64,000 nucleotides of DNA from Adiantum capillus-veneris (Eukaryota > Streptophyta > Polypodiopsida > Polypodiales > Pteridaceae). The position numbers were made by a program, and so were the translations under genes. Below, in pieces: positions 1-14,296 of this stretch. The notes under the pieces are model-generated. The model made no database searches and was not told the DNA's origin. It saw only the letters and a list, made by a program, of their open reading frames with translations. The DNA lies in NCBI GenBank assembly GCA_014529385.2, contig CM043967.1:3250001-3314000 (forward strand), given 5' to 3'. How positions within the stretch are numbered: the stretch's first letter is position 1; every line of letters starts with the position of its first letter.

Positions 1-1847
1 ATCTTATTATTAATTGCCTTCATGTTCTCTGGGCTATTATTCACCCTAATTCATGTAGTCAGCCTTATTTTGCTTGGTTCCTGTGCCAGACAAGCATTCA
101 TTTCATGAGCATTGACAATCATTGTACTATGAAAAAAAATTGAAAAATTTGACAGAGTTTTGTTTGTTTTTCCAAGCAATTAAAAAAAAAAAACCATAAC
201 TCTACCAAGGTTCCAACCATTCCAATTACCTTCCCGAATATGTTTCATTTCCCTGTACTGAATATTATGTAATTCATAATTGCTCAAAAAAACCAGTCAT
301 TATACTATTACTTCTCGACAGCAACCAGCTGTGTTCCAAAACCTTTACCATTTATATCTTTACAGAACTACCTTATCAAGACCTGCATATGATCGGGTAA
401 GCATGACCCACTTCTAACAACAAAAAGGATTACTAATCAGATTATGTCTTCAAGACTGCAACAAACAAGTTCTTCCTACCATAGTGTTTTCCTTATGTCA
501 AAAAAGACTTTTGGACTTTCATACGGCTTCATGCAATGCCTACCATTAGAAACGATCGGAGTCCAGCAATATACACCACCATTGTCTATCTGCATGCATT
601 CCCATTTGTGTGCTTATGTACATAGTGCAAATCTAAAAAGCAGCCGAGCAACCTATGTATCATTGTGTTTATTTAATCATGACCATTGATCAAGCATGTG
701 TATTCTCATCAACAATCCTGCAACTGGTTTCAAAAACCCATTTTAAATATAGATTTTATATTGTTTTTTTGGACCAGCTAATCCTCTCCAATAAGCCAGC
801 CCTATTGTATGGCCCTTTTCCCATCATTTTCAAAAACACACTCAAAGTTCTTTAGGCATTCTTCATCAAATGAGCAAGTAAAGACCAGTACAGATTATGA
901 GAAAAAAAACTCTATGTTCATTTAGGCATTAGCCATCAGCTGAGCCAATACATACCAGTATCTATTTTTTAATCATGACCACCCTTACCACCTTCTTTAT
1001 ACATTATTGGGGTTTTAGGATAAGAGGCAAAAAAATTCATGCTAAAAGACATTTTGAATCTACAGTTTGTCCATCAGATGAGACCGTACATCTCCATATA
1101 TAACTTATGATTTGGACATTACGTCCTTAATCTTTTACTGCTACTTCCCCAAGTAAATGTGTTCATACTCAAATAAACCACATATCTATCAGGTCAACAA
1201 TCCCAAGTTTGTCGGATCATTTATGTCTGCAACCCAAAATTCTATCTTTACTCTGTTTTATTTACAGATTTGAAAACGGTTTCATGAGTCCTCATGCTAT
1301 GCAGATGAGTATGATAAAATGAATGGGTATTCAAACACGTGTGCTTAATCGTGTAGTTTAAACTATGCGGACTCTTTTATGCGTAATCAATCATCACATA
1401 CTGCCCCAATATCTGAACACCAAGTTTGTATTACACTCATCAAACCATATCAAGACAGTGCTTCGTACTCATATGTGTCATAATCATCAATATCTAATTC
1501 TCCTAAATGATTTTCTCATGTTAAACTGATCATTTAATATGGGGAAGTGTCAGGGGAGAAAAAGCTAGAATATTGGTTAAGCTAGCAAACCGGCCACATT
1601 AGGGATCCAAACGAGGAAAAATAGGGATCCAAAGGGGGGGCCATCTACAAAAGATCCATGTGCAACAATGGGCTAAAAAGACCCTAAGGTTCAGCCCATT
1701 AAGACTTCCAAAATGCTAAGGTTCCAAAATTCAAAGGTTGTGTCCAAAGGTCAACCTTAAGGGAATTGGATGCTTTGTGTGTGTACAAAAATTCTTTGCA
1801 ATCCCTACTTGGGAGGGGGCGAGCCTTGCAGGGGATGAGAGAGAAAG
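1..1847. other. No gene recognised
   Basis: AT-rich sequence with only short open frames on either strand. None carries a domain motif, codon bias or splice context that I can support. No transposon motif is visible. It may be old, decayed intergenic repeat. Confidence 0.5.
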
Positions 1848-1889
1848 CCACACACACACACACACACACACAAGCTCCCTTTACACAAA

Positions 1890-2300
1890 GGGAATGAGGG
1901 ACACATGTCAGCTCCCTAGGCCAAATGCCCACAAGGTGTACCCAATTCCTATTGGATGGCCTTGGAGGTGGACCAATGAGAATTAGGCTAGAGTAAATCT
2001 AGTTTAATTAATTTAAAAAACACTTAATAAAAAAACCAATGAGAATTAAGTCCTCTAGAAGACTATTGGACAGTCTCCCAAGGGGTCCAAATGAGCATTC
2101 AGCAGCCCAATGGCTTGCCTGATTCCTATTGGCCAGGAGGCAAAGGGGTCCAATGAGAGTTTAGTTGAATTATTATTACCTAAAGCTCTCACAAAAGGGG
2201 AAAGGGGGACACATGTCAGAAGGCTATCACTTATGCTGCTTAATAGTCATTGGCTAGCCCTGGGGAGGTCCAATGGGAGGATAGCAAGAGCAATTAGCAA
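1890..2300. repeat. Degenerate ATTGG/CCAAT repeat cluster
   Basis: Four to five divergent units contain ATTGG followed 20-35 bp later by GGTCCAATGRGA, at about 1951, 2036, 2124 and 2248. A shared GGGACACATGTCAG block occurs at about 1899 and again about 310 bp later. Each unit is a short imperfect inverted repeat carrying CCAAT boxes. This could be a decayed minisatellite or part of an LTR promoter. No gene follows it closely. Confidence 0.4.
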
Positions 2301-3354
2301 GAGGGCTTGCCCAAGAGAGAGAGGGGGCTGATTTTTGCAAGGCATTATCACACACACACACTCTCACACAGTCTATGTGAGAAGCAAGAAAAAGACTATC
2401 TCTTCCCAAGCTTTAATGGAGAGCTCATCACCTACTCCAAGCTTGTGAGATAGAAGCCTACATCGACACACTCTTGGCATGTGGATGCAAATCCAACCAA
2501 GAGCCAAGCTTCAATGCATGCTCATATCCTCTACCATGCTAATTACTAAGCTAAGCTATGCTAATATGAGTGATTATGTGAGGAGATGTACATCTTTCTC
2601 ATAAGATACTCCTTCTTCCTCTCAATCTACTCTCATACCCTGCTAGCTCTCACCATCTTCGAAGGTGTGTGAGGTCTTGGGTCTGAGAACGGGGATAATT
2701 GATGTTGTGTTTGCTAAGTGTTTTGCTTAGTGCATGAAGCTTCCATCTTCATTGCACTAGCTAGTCTTGAAGGAACACAAAGAATTGTATTGTACAATGT
2801 CTCTCTTGATGGGAGAAACCATAATACAAAGCCTTTTGGAGGGGGGACCGACTCCATGAAAATCCGGTCCTCAACTGTTGTCAATAGCTTAATTTCTCTC
2901 TCTTTTGAAAGTATTGTTCATGATATCTAACTAGGTGTTATGCTTTTTGTTGCTCTCTCCACCCAAGCACTCTTGTAATTCTCATTAGGAATCTATTCTA
3001 ATGAAATGCCCACTATGTTCATGCTAATTTCCGCTACACACAAGTTTCTAGGCCATTAAATGTTACAATATGTGTGTGTTTATCAAAGTGCTATGCTCAG
3101 TAGATCAAAGCGTAGATCTACCTGCGAGGTCGTCATCTTCTTGCTTTGTTGTGGGAGGTGCAATGTCAGGGAGTTCTCACGATCAGTATCCTCTTCTCTC
3201 CTTGGTTGGGGCCATACCCCAAACGTATACGTGCTCTGATGAATGTGTGTGCGCAATGGTCAAGGGGTGCAAGTTTGATGCATGCTACTGCTCATGTTGT
3301 GTGCTCTTATATGTACCATCAGACTCACACAAGGCATGCCTAGTACAAAGAAAG
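2301..3354. other. No gene recognised
   Basis: No convincing coding sequence. Short plus-strand frames at 2718-2930 and 3070-3384 have no recognisable domain. The stretch ends where the 4.3 kb duplicated segment begins. Confidence 0.4.
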
Positions 3355-4336
3355 CATGCATTAAAACCATGTTCAGTAAGATAATTTTCAGAGTTATCTT
3401 TACAGTTCAAGGTCTCGATCTCTGTATGCACAAGTTGCTTTTATGATGTTGGTCAATTTCTCAATCAGCTTGCAATCCCCAAGCCGATCTTCATAAAATC
3501 CCCAAGTCAATAACCATACCCATATATGAGTGTTATCATCCCTTAAAATTATTAATGTGTGTGACCTCAAAGCCAGAATGTTCAAAAAAATTGCCAGCAT
3601 CATGTTTGTATTTTGATACTTTTTTGAAAAAATCCCATAATCTGCCATCTCTAACGAGATCCTCAAAGGAGGTGTACGGCATCAAAAACAAAAGAACAAG
3701 TAGCTTCAATCAATCTGCAGTCTGTCAATATTGTCCTTGCACTTTTATTCTTTCAAAGTAAATAAACTCGCATTTGTTACCACGACCTGTTTAGCACCCA
3801 TCAAAGTACCTATTGAAAATTTTCCTTGCAAAGAACAACATGCAAAAAATTCCAACCATAAGCCTACAAAGTGAGTAACAGCCATTGTGCATCTGTCTAT
3901 GTACAATGCTATAGTGTGCCAAGAAACTGAACCAAATCAAAACTGAAGCAAAGTTCGTAGCAATGAAGTGCTGAGTAGGTGCAGTTGCACCTACCTGTGA
4001 TATGTTTTCCTTGACGTATCAAACATGTCGACTGAAGGTAGGATGAATCTAAGGTTCCTGTTGTGTCTCGCCAAATGTGGTAACTCTGTAGTGAGAGATA
4101 CCTTATTTCAAGTACGACATTTTTATGCATGATCTACACATCATCCAATTTCACCAAGCTGCTGAGGTCGATACTGTGGTCGATGAATGTGACCCCCAAG
4201 TGGTCTGCTGCATCTTGCTAGCATGGGAAAAGAGAGTGAAAACAAAATTCATGAAGAGGTTTGTTGAACCGAATAACTCTGTAGATAGCTTCAATCAGGA
4301 GGAAAGCTAAACATAAATTGTCATCCTTCAATCATC

Positions 4337-4338
<2 letters not shown>

Positions 4339-4393
<55 letters not shown>

Positions 4394-4396
4394 ATG

Positions 4397-4438
<42 letters not shown>
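4339..4438. repeat. (GT)n(GA)n compound microsatellite
   Basis: About 52 bp of GT run into about 42 bp of GA, separated by TGCATGCAA. The open frames across it (Cys-Val and Arg-Glu repeats) are translation artefacts. Confidence 0.95.
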
Positions 4439-4442
<4 letters not shown>

Positions 4443-4599
4443 TCCGAAGTTCGACTTGTGTCTGCGGTTTCAATCACCTTGGATATGCCAAGTCACAAGA
4501 GAGTTACCCTATATGTTTGACAGAGAACGTATGCTCTGTAGATAGCATCAGCGAGGAAGAAAGCCAAACATAGCTTGCAAACTTTCAAGAACTTATGTA

Positions 4600-4639
<40 letters not shown>

Positions 4640-5724
4640 TGTGTGTAAGTAGCTGTTTAAATCTTAACTAATAAGACATAATTGAATTTTTACATTCAAA
4701 AGACAGCTGGCCAAGGAACAATGAACTGATATGTACCAAAATAACTCAGTATCAGAATTATTTAGGTACAATGATTGTAGGAAAGACATCATCTTTCAGT
4801 TAGACTAGTAGTGGAAGAACTTCCCCGTTCTTCAGTGAGTACTTCATTTAAGTAAGGTTGCTTGCCAAAGAAAATAAAACCCTCCAAGATAGGATAGAGT
4901 CCTTACCTGCATCCATCCAAACAAGACAACACTTCAGTTAGCCTTGGATGTGTTTTACAGGTATCAATGGACCCTATCAGTTGTTATCCATGTCCATATT
5001 ACAGATTTTATTTACTTTAGACAAGCTAAGTTACTTATTAGAACTTGTATGATAGCAGTCTTTTACTTACTACATCAAAAGAATGAGTGTTACCTTCTAC
5101 CTTTTATATTGAGTTGTGAAGCCCACCAAGAATCCATATATCAATTTCGTGAGATCTACTTTTTACACCATAGCTTGATAGCTATGCTTTGCAGTAGTAA
5201 CCATATACTTACCTTCAGGAGTAACACTCTCAAGGTGTCATTGGTATTCCTTTACATAACGACTTAAACTGTGTAAGATGCCCAATGGTATCAAAAAGAG
5301 GTAAATGTATAATCTCCCTTTTTACAACAACAAATGACCGTATGACCAATCAATAGAGTATCAAAAACTCCATCCATACTAAGTAGACTCATGGATTACC
5401 AACCATAGCTTTTTTCCAAAGCCGAAAAGTAACAGCTGTATACTTACCTTCAGAATGCCAAGCTATCACGGACTATAGTGTCTGGCCTGATTTGAGTATG
5501 ATGCCTTAAAGTTTCAACAGTCATGGGTACTTAAAAAACACCCATCCCTTTTCTGATATGAAATCCCAATGGTGATAAGCCCAAGTGTGGCAACCAATTT
5601 ATCAAAAGAAAAAAAAAACCAGCAGTTTCCGAATCCTGCCAATCATGCTCCCCCCCATCCCATTTATTTCAAAAAAAGCACATTGAATATCAAGAGATAT
5701 CTGCAGTGGTTACTACCAGGGTGG

Positions 5725-6190
5725 CCCATAAGCTAACACATCTATATCGACAATTTACTAGGTAGGTATGGTAATCGGTTATTGAAAATAATAACCCTTA
5801 GCTGCTAGCACAGAGCCTGCAAGAAACACTCAGTCCTTGCCAGTTTTCGACAGAGGTCTTTTACCAAATGCAAAACAAGGTCAAGACCCAAACCAACTAT
5901 ACGATGGCTCAACACAGATTATTTATAATGTAAAAAAGTAGCCCTTATCGGCTAGTTCAGAGCAACACTTTACTTGACACACCTGCAGCGGCAATCTGCT
6001 AAGTGGTTATGATAACCATTAGTGAAAACAACAACCCTTAGCTGCTAGCACAGAGCCAATACCTACTTGCAAGAAGAATCTCAGTCCGCGCTAGTGTTTC
6101 AACAGAAACAGCTACCAACACGAGGTCTCAAGACCCCAGCCAGTCATGCACAACAGTTTGTTTAAAGAGGATCATTTTTATAATGTAACA
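5725..6190. repeat. Degenerate tandem repeat, about 235 bp unit
   Basis: Two divergent units each contain CCCTTAGCTGCTAGCACAGAG (last base variable), a CTCAGTCC block, a GAGGTC..CAAGACCC block and TTATAATGTAA. They lie in the 1.9 kb missing from the second copy of the segmental duplication. No coding potential is seen. Confidence 0.5.
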
Positions 6191-6540
6191 AGCAAGAAAA
6201 AAACCTAATCCAAGGCTAAGTGAGGGCCAAGGTGTGCCCTCACCTCATATGTAGGTGTGCACGCTTCCAGAGAGGTGGAGATGAATGCACCTGGCCGCCC
6301 CTTACTTTGACAATCCCACACTCGGCCCGCGATTGCCATCGCCTGGGAGGTCCATGGTCAGAGAGTAGAAGAGAGTAGACAGGGCCGCCTTCCCCATGTA
6401 ATGATACCAGTAAGTTCATGCTTCGATTATGCAAGGGCTTTGCCCCACGTTTTTATAATGGCATAGCTAAGAAAGCTCTATAATCCCAATAGGGGGAAAG
6501 ACCCAAGTGGGGGGAGAAAATAGCAAGCAAAAACGAGTAT

Positions 6541-6687
<147 letters not shown>

Positions 6688-6947
6688 CATATACCCGAAT
6701 TGCCGCAAGAAGCAGATTTGAGAGATATGGTCTGTGGCCTAGAAGCCAGCACAGAAGCAGCCCAGAAGGCAAGTTCTCAGGACCCGAAGGGTTTAATGTG
6801 CGTGTACGCGCGTGTTAAACAGAGAGATCCAGTGGGGGTTGCAGGAGGGGATCGACAGAGTATTCTCAAATTAGCAGGCATATTTTTTAGACGCCATGTG
6901 TTGGTACTTAAAGCTTAGCCACTATATTTAGTTATTGCTAAAGCTCT

Positions 6948-6948
6948 A

Positions 6949-7017
<69 letters not shown>
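6948..7017. repeat. (GA)n microsatellite
   Basis: About 70 bp of GA with one AAAG interruption. A shorter GA tract (11265-11298) occupies the same place in the second duplicate copy, so the repeat predates the duplication and has changed length since. Confidence 0.95.
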
Positions 7018-7019
<2 letters not shown>

Positions 7020-7640
7020 TGATATGGCCATTTAAGGGTTTTGTAACCACTCTGAATGGGTGCTTTGAATTAGTGCACCTACCCTATGTGGGTATCCATA
7101 AAGAGGTATTAGGCCTGAACACGCATGGGATACGGCACGCGGTAGCATTTCTTTGGGGGTGAAGAGGGAAGCACCAATACCCACCAACATGCATGCATGT
7201 ATATTGAGAATACAAGAGGGAGACAAAGCCAGACAATGTGTATAAGACTAAAGTTGATCATACTAGATTATTTCTTTATTTCTCATAAACACAAAAAAAT
7301 ATCCAAGTGTGCCATGTGTATATACCTCCACTTCCAACTGGCAGGAGTTGTTTATGTAAGGCCATGTGGTAGTGCGATTGTGTGAGTGGGAAGTATCAAA
7401 GCTACATCTATTTTTGGAACCGGACCATGCCCAAGAATAAGTGTTCCCTGCTATTCTTGTAATTTTCTTTAGATAGGGATCTTTTTTTCAAGGTGGTATA
7501 TGGGTTGGTGTTAATAAGAGATCGGTACCCAAGAGATGTAGGCATGAACCCATGTCCAAGACTGACATCCGCCTAAAGCACCAAAAAGGGAAGCTGTCAG
7601 CCAAGGGTTAGCCAACGACTTGTCAGCTAGATAAGTGTGT

Positions 7641-9622
7641 GTGTGTGTGGGTGGGTGGGTGGCCCTCCCCCATCCCAGAGGAGAGATCCACTTGGTGGAG
7701 GATGGTCCACCAAGTGGACCAATTCCCCAATTGTAGTAATTGCTTCCTAAAAATTTCCATGTTTTATAGCTCAATCACTTGTACGGTGTTCAAAAGGTTT
7801 AGATGCGAGATTACTCATTTGTAATGTGTTTGAACAGAACTTAGATGTAAGTACACCCAATTGTTGTATGATAAAGGGGTCATCCAGGGAGGAGAGTAAG
7901 GTATTATGAAATTTACATACATGATATCTCATGATTCGAATGATGTACTCCAAATTTGTGGATTATGTCGTGATGTTGGTTAATATACAATACTCCGATC
8001 CTGCAAGATAACTTGAAAATCCACAGCTGCTCGAGGGTGGTCAATGATTACAGTATATGGATTATATGTAAACATGTAGATGCTTGACCAATTCAGGAGC
8101 TGAGAGCCCCGACCCATCCCTTTGGATTGGGTGGATCAAGCTAATAATAGTTTAACTTGTATTAAAGAGTAGGCAATCCAATTCTTAGGGTGTAAATACC
8201 CATATCCTGACAAAAACCGTTTGATGAAGTCAGGATAAATTTGAGTAGCTATATTACTATCTGATATATTATCTAATTCCAATTGCTACGTATGGCACTA
8301 GTCTGATCAAAGACTAGTAGGAAAAATGTGTGTGTGTGTTTAAGTTTGAAAAATCCCCTCATAATTGAACAGAGGGAGTCCTTAATTTATGATAATGTTT
8401 TCATCTTTTAATTCCACAAAAAATCGGACAGCATCTCCTTTGTATCTTGAACTAATTTTCAAAAGTCCATTCCATTGCCATCTCATCCAAGACCCTCACG
8501 TGAGGATTAAGGCACTATTTAAAGACATTGGAGTATGTTCAAAGTACTAACACTAAATTCAAAAGTTATACATCTATTCAATCAAGGAGAGAATGTTTTT
8601 AACCTATCAAGCTCAAAGGTTTACGACATACATTTGTGACAAGCCTGATTAGCCGGAGAGACAACACATCAGTATTCACCATTAAAAAACCATAATTTAC
8701 TGAGTAGGTTTCTCGGACCATAGCCAGATTAACGATCTAAGCTCAATCTTTTGAAATATAAATGAAGAAATGTAATATGCAATAGGCCTGTACAAATGTA
8801 TCCCATCAGAAAGTCTAATGTATATTATGTCTCGTAGGGAATCACACCCAATTTCATAGTTCCCCATACTATGTTCATTGTCATCATTCCCTATACTATG
8901 TTCTTTTTAAATTAGATAGTGTATGTCTTTTCGATTTGTGTAGAAATTTCGACAGCATTTCCTTTGTATCTGCTCAATATTTTAAAAAAAGACCAATCCC
9001 AGCCATCATGTACGATACCCTCACATTAGGTTACTGAAAGAAAGAGTGACAAATCATTTGGACAACATCTCCTTTGTACAGCGGATAGATTTTCAAATTT
9101 CCAGTCAAAGCCATCTCTACTGAGATCCTCACACGAGGTTAACGGCCATCACAAAAAAGGAAGACAAGTTCAAAATCTATTATGTCATCTAAGTACATAT
9201 TGTACTTTTTCTTGCCAAGAAAAACCTGCAAAACAAATATCAATTGAGAAATTGATATGCTTTATCATACAGAAAGAATGAATATCATGTCATAAGTTTC
9301 AATTCTCGACATAAGTTAGCATCCAAGCTGCTCCATATCAATATTCCCATCACTCAAAGTCACCTTAGTTCAATAGACCAACAACTTTCAACCAAAAAAT
9401 TCCAGCTCTAATTGCTCAAATGCTTAGAACTCCCAAAAAAGAATTTGGTAGCTTCATGTTTGCGTTTTTTGGGGGAATTTTCAAAACTCCAGGCAACAGG
9501 TATAAGGTTAAAATACAACATTATGAACTAGCATTTTTATGTTTCTGTTACTAGTGATGGTGTCATCCCCAAGGATGGGATATCAATTGATAAGTATCTA
9601 CCTACAAATGCGAAAGTTCCCA
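7641..9622. other. No gene; degenerate 90-bp repeats
   Basis: No coding sequence is recognised. Three divergent versions of a block of about 90 bp begin near 8426, 8945 and 9060. They share GACARCATYTCCTTTGTA, then about 45 bp on CCATCTC, then CCTCACxYGAGG. Related versions lie at about 3586 and 9855 inside the duplicated segments. An old dispersed repeat is likely. Confidence 0.4.
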
Positions 9623-10607
9623 CATGCATTAAAACCATGTTCAATAAGATAATTTTCAGAGTTATCTTTAGGGTTCAAGGTCCCGATCTCTGTATGCACA
9701 AGTTGCTTGTATGATGCTGGTCAATTTCTCAATCAGCTTGCCATCCCCAAGCCGATCTTCATAAAATCCCCAAGTCAATAACCATACCCATATATGAGTG
9801 TTATCATCCCTTAAAATTATTAATGTGTGTGACCTCAAAGCCAGAATGTTCAAAAAAGTTGCTAGCATCATGTTTGTATCTTGACACTTTTTTGAAAAAA
9901 AATCCCATAATTTGCCATCTCTAACAAGATCCTTACAGGAGGTGTACGGCGTCAAATACAAAAGAACAAGTAGCTTCAATCAATCTGCAGTATGTCAATA
10001 TTGTCCTTGCACTTTTATTCTTTCAAAGTAAATACACTCGCATTTGTTACCACTACCAGTTCAGCACCCATCAAAGTACCTATTGAAATTTTTCCTTACA
10101 AAGAACAACAGGCAAAAAATTCCAACCATAAGCCTACAAAGTTTGTAAAAGTCATTGTGCATCTGTCTATGTACAATGCTATAGTATGCCAAAAAACTGA
10201 ACCAAATCAAAACCGAAGCAAAGTTCGTAGCAATGAAGTGCTGAGTAGGTGCAGTTGCACCTACCTGTGATATGTTTTCCTTGACGTATCAAACATGTCG
10301 ACTGAAGGTAGGATGAATCCAAGGATCCTGTTGTGTCCCGCCAGATATGGTAACTCTGTGGTGAGAGATACCTTCTTTCAATTACGGCGTTTTGATGCAG
10401 GATCTACACACCATCCAATTTCAGCGAGCCGCTGAGGTCAATACTGTGGTCGATGAATGTAACCCCCAAGTGGTCTGCTGCATCTTGCTAGCAAGGGAAA
10501 AGAGAGTGAAAACAAAATTCATGAAGAGGTTTGTTGAACCAAATAACTCTGTAGATAGCTTCAATCAGGAGGAAAGCTAAACATAAATTTTCATCCTTCA
10601 GTCATCT

Positions 10608-10764
<157 letters not shown>

Positions 10765-10926
10765 CTTTCCGAAGTTCGGCTTGTGTCTGTGGTTTCAATC
10801 ACCTTGGATATGCCAAGTCACAAGAGAGTTACCCTTTATGTTTGACAGAGAACGTATGCTCTGCAGATAACATCAGCGAGGAAGAAAGCCGAACATAGCT
10901 TGCCAACTTTTAAGCACTTATGTATG

Positions 10927-10929
<3 letters not shown>

Positions 10930-11013
<84 letters not shown>
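10930..11013. repeat. (GT)n(GA)n tract at deletion junction
   Basis: About 50 bp of GT and about 34 bp of GA. The left flank matches the flank of the GT tract at 4606. The right flank (AACATATACCCGAA) matches the flank of the tract ending at 6687. This tract is therefore the fused remnant of two microsatellites. Confidence 0.85.
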
Positions 11014-11015
<2 letters not shown>

Positions 11016-11262
11016 ATATACCCGAACTGCCGCAAGAAGCTGATTTGAGAGATATGGTATGCGGCCCAGAAGCCAGCACAGAAGCGGTCCAGAAGCCAAG
11101 TTCTCAGGACCTAGAGGGTTGAGTGTGCATGTTAAACAGAGAGATCCAGTGCGGGTTGCAGGACGGGATCGATAGAGTATTCTCAAATTAGCAAGCATAT
11201 TTTTTGGACGCCATGTGCTAGGACTTAAATCTTAGCCACTATATTTAGTTAGTGCTAACGCT

Positions 11263-11304
<42 letters not shown>

Positions 11305-11912
11305 GGCCATTTAAGGGTTCTGTAACCACTCTGAATGGGTGCTTTGAATTAGTGCACCTACCCTATGTGGGTATCCATAAAGAGGTATTAGGCCTGAACA
11401 CGCATGGGATACGGCAAGCAATAGCATTTCTTTGGGGGTGAAGAGGGAAGCACCAATACCCACCAACATGCATGCATGTATATTGAGAATACAAGAGGGA
11501 GACAAAGCCAGACAATGTGTATAAGACTAAAGTTGATCATACCATATTATTTCTTTATTTCTCATAAACACCAAAAAAAATTCCAAGTGTGCCATGTGTA
11601 TATACCTCCACTTCCAACTGGCAAGAGTTGTTTATGTAAGGCCATGTGGTAGTGCGATTGTGTGAGTGGGAAGTATCAAAGCTACATCTATTTTTGGAAC
11701 CGGACCATGCCCAAGAATAAGTGTTCCCTGCTATTCTTGTAATTTTCTTCAGATAGGGATCTTTTTTTCAAGGTGGCATATGGGTTGGTGTTAATAAGAT
11801 ATCGGTACCCAAGAGATGTAGGCATGAACCCATGTCCAAGACTTACATCGGCCTAAAGCACCAAAAAGGGAAGTTGTCAGCCAAGGGTTAGTCAATGATT
11901 TGTCAGCTAGAT

Positions 11913-11913
<1 letters not shown>

Positions 11914-11972
<59 letters not shown>
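11914..11972. repeat. (GT)n(GA)n compound microsatellite
   Basis: About 30 bp of each dinucleotide. It ends the homology of the second duplicate copy. The first copy leaves homology at its own GT tract near 7634. Confidence 0.95.
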
Positions 11973-11976
<4 letters not shown>

Positions 11977-13002
11977 ACTTTAGGTAATGTGGCAAAGGAG
12001 CAGGGCAGAGCTTTAGACATGAAGCATTGTCTACTTCTCAACATAGTTTATGTTATTGTCTTCACAAACATTTTACTCATTTTGCAGTGCAATGTTGCCC
12101 TAGATTGCCCTCCTTTTGACTCTATACTTTGCGACTCCCTCTCTTACAAAGCCTACAATGCCTACGAAAAGTGGCCCAATAGCTTCCCTTGCATAGCATG
12201 TCAAATTGTTTATCGTACCTCCAAAATAGAGATTGTCAAGGAGATGGCAAGAATGAACCAAAAGATCAAGGTCATCTTGAAGCATACTGCCAGTTCTCCT
12301 AAACACACATGCCTCCGTGGTAGCCAAGGGCTTCTTATCAGTACTAGGGACTACATCCATCAGCTTATTGAAAGACAAGAAGCGAATGAATGTCTCCCTT
12401 GAGAGTGGGGCACTCGATAGTCCTTTCATGGTGTTTCCTCTTATGGGCTTGCCCTTTGTAACGCACCATTATGGGAGGGTGGGAGCATTGCTGGCTTAAT
12501 TTTCACGGGGACTCATGGAAGCTCCTAAAAAGGAAGAGGTGGAGTGGTTCATAATTAAGGCATTGACTTGAGACTGGTTGTGCATGTGATAGAATCAAAG
12601 GGCTATGCCAAGATTCTTGATCTTATAGAGGTAGATGAAGAGATTAATGTTGTTGAAGTGCCATTGGGACTTACTATTCAGAGCACAAATCATTATTTTG
12701 TTATGTCTTTTGGGTAACATTCCATATTAATAGCTTTTATCTTTTGAAGTGCTTTATACTACATGTAGATCTTGCACAATAAAATCATAACATTTAGCCC
12801 TTTTGTCCATGTAGGAAAATCGTAAAGTTTTTAAATGTTGTGTGTAGTACAATTTCAATTCTTGGTTTCTTTATGTCCTTTCTGAGCTGGTTTCATTGTG
12901 CTTACTAGGTCACATTGCTATTGGATCCAATGTTCCATCACCTATCTTGATGAGTCGTCTGAACATTGACAAATGTTGATCTCAAGATCTAGAGAGAGAG
13001 AG
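11973..13002. other. No firm gene; possible exon remnants
   Basis: A plus-strand frame at about 12568-12713 reads VHVIESKGYAKILDLIEV and onward without a stop until a GGGTAA that could be a splice donor. A CTAG acceptor-like site lies about 200 bp on, but the joined frame is not convincing. A 109-codon minus frame (12100-12429) has no family I recognise. These may be pieces of a decayed host or transposon gene. I cannot name a function. Confidence 0.2.
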
Positions 13003-14243
13003 AGAGAGATAGATAGATAGATTTTATTATCGTCCTCGGAGGTCAAATATGACCTATGGGACCAAAGTTACATGTGATGTAGTATGTGTATGGCTGATGA
13101 GTGACTCTCGATGCTCCAAAATCTTAGTGATGAGAGTCGCTTGGAGAGCCCACACTTTGGCTGGGAGAGGAAAGTGTGTAGGTCTAAGTTATGGCTGAAA
13201 ATGTGAGAGAAGCAAGTTCGGATGTGATCAAAAGCTGAGCACTCTAGTAGTGTGTGGTACTCAGACTCTCGAACTTGTAGTGAGCATAATGTGCACAATC
13301 GATTTGACTCTTCTCCATTGCCCCAACGCCCTATCTCGCATCGAAGGAAATGGGAGCTAAGCCGAATTGTTGCGATAGTGCGTATCGCGGACAAGGGAAT
13401 AGGCTCAAGCATGTAAGTGTGAGTACGGTTTCCTCTCTCAACGAAGAACATGGTTTTGTAGTTGGGGGCAATATAGGTGGTGTAATGTATGAAGCGTGAC
13501 CCACCAGATTTCTCCCAAGCCGTAATACATTGGCGTTGTAGAAAAGCTTCATTCACTTGAGAGTCACTTGAAGCATCATGTAGCAAGTGTAATGCATCCC
13601 ATCTCCCAAACCACTTCTTTATGTCTTGCATCCATCCCGTGCTCAAGATCTTGCTTTTATGCGTCTTTTGAACTTTTTTGCTTGCTTCCCATGCAATTGT
13701 AGGAAGTCGATGTGAGGGGTTTTGATGCATCTTTATCATGTACTCCACAACCCTTTCCATGCCCATAACCTCAATTGGAAGAGATCCCGACTCAAGAAGT
13801 AGGAGCATATATGGTGTTTGTGTCTTAACTTGGAGAAAGTTTGTAAGAAAACGCTTTTGGACATTCTCAAACTCTTTCCAAGTAGACTTTGAGATGCTCC
13901 CGCCCCACACTTCAACTCCATAAAGAAGAACCGGTGTCACCAATGCATCAAAAAGATACTTCTTGAGAACCCAACACTTGATGTTTCCCGCATTACACAT
14001 GTTCTCAAATGCATAATATGCTCTCTTTTCCGCTTCCAAACGACGCATAGCACATTCATGCCACTTGTGATTGGATGGAACCTCAAGGCCAAGGTACTTA
14101 AAGCTCTCAACAACTTCAAGTGTCTCGTTGTTGTACACAATGCATGGCTTCTCCTTATGGTTGGTTTTCACAAGCATAACCTTTGTTTTGGATTCATTTA
14201 CAATCAGCCCACTATGCAAGCAAAAGTTCTCAAGGACTATAAT
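13003..14243 (-). mobile_element. 5'-truncated LINE (family L1a), copy 1
   Basis: The 3' end of a non-LTR retrotransposon on the minus strand. It starts near 14243, where similarity to the longer copy (18293-21600) begins, and ends in TCTA repeats running into a short TC tract at about 13000. The 3'UTR carries the GACCTATGGGACCAAAG motif (plus strand 13051-13067) seen at several other LINE ends here. The 5' truncation is usual for target-primed reverse transcription. Confidence 0.85.
13068..14243 (-). pseudogene. LINE ORF2 C-terminal fragment (RT thumb, zinc-knuckle region)
   Basis: About 390 codons of uninterrupted frame. It begins just after the lost YADD catalytic motif with LENFCLHSGL, then FKYLGLEV, YLFDALVTPVLLYGVEVWG (the region after the RT palm that recurs in plant LINE ORF2), and near the C-terminus a CTLC..HTLLEC cysteine-histidine motif. 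The palm active site and the endonuclease are absent, so it cannot act on its own. The open frame technically extends 5' to 14363 through a poly-G tract (translated as prolines); that part is not LINE. Confidence 0.85.
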
Positions 14244-14296
14244 CCACCTTGTCCACTTGTGTGCATACATGCGCACGATCACATATCTATGAAGGG

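Noticed and set aside
12100-12429. 109-codon minus-strand frame as a gene
   Set aside because: No recognised motif; a plus frame overlaps it over the same length, and neither has supporting context.
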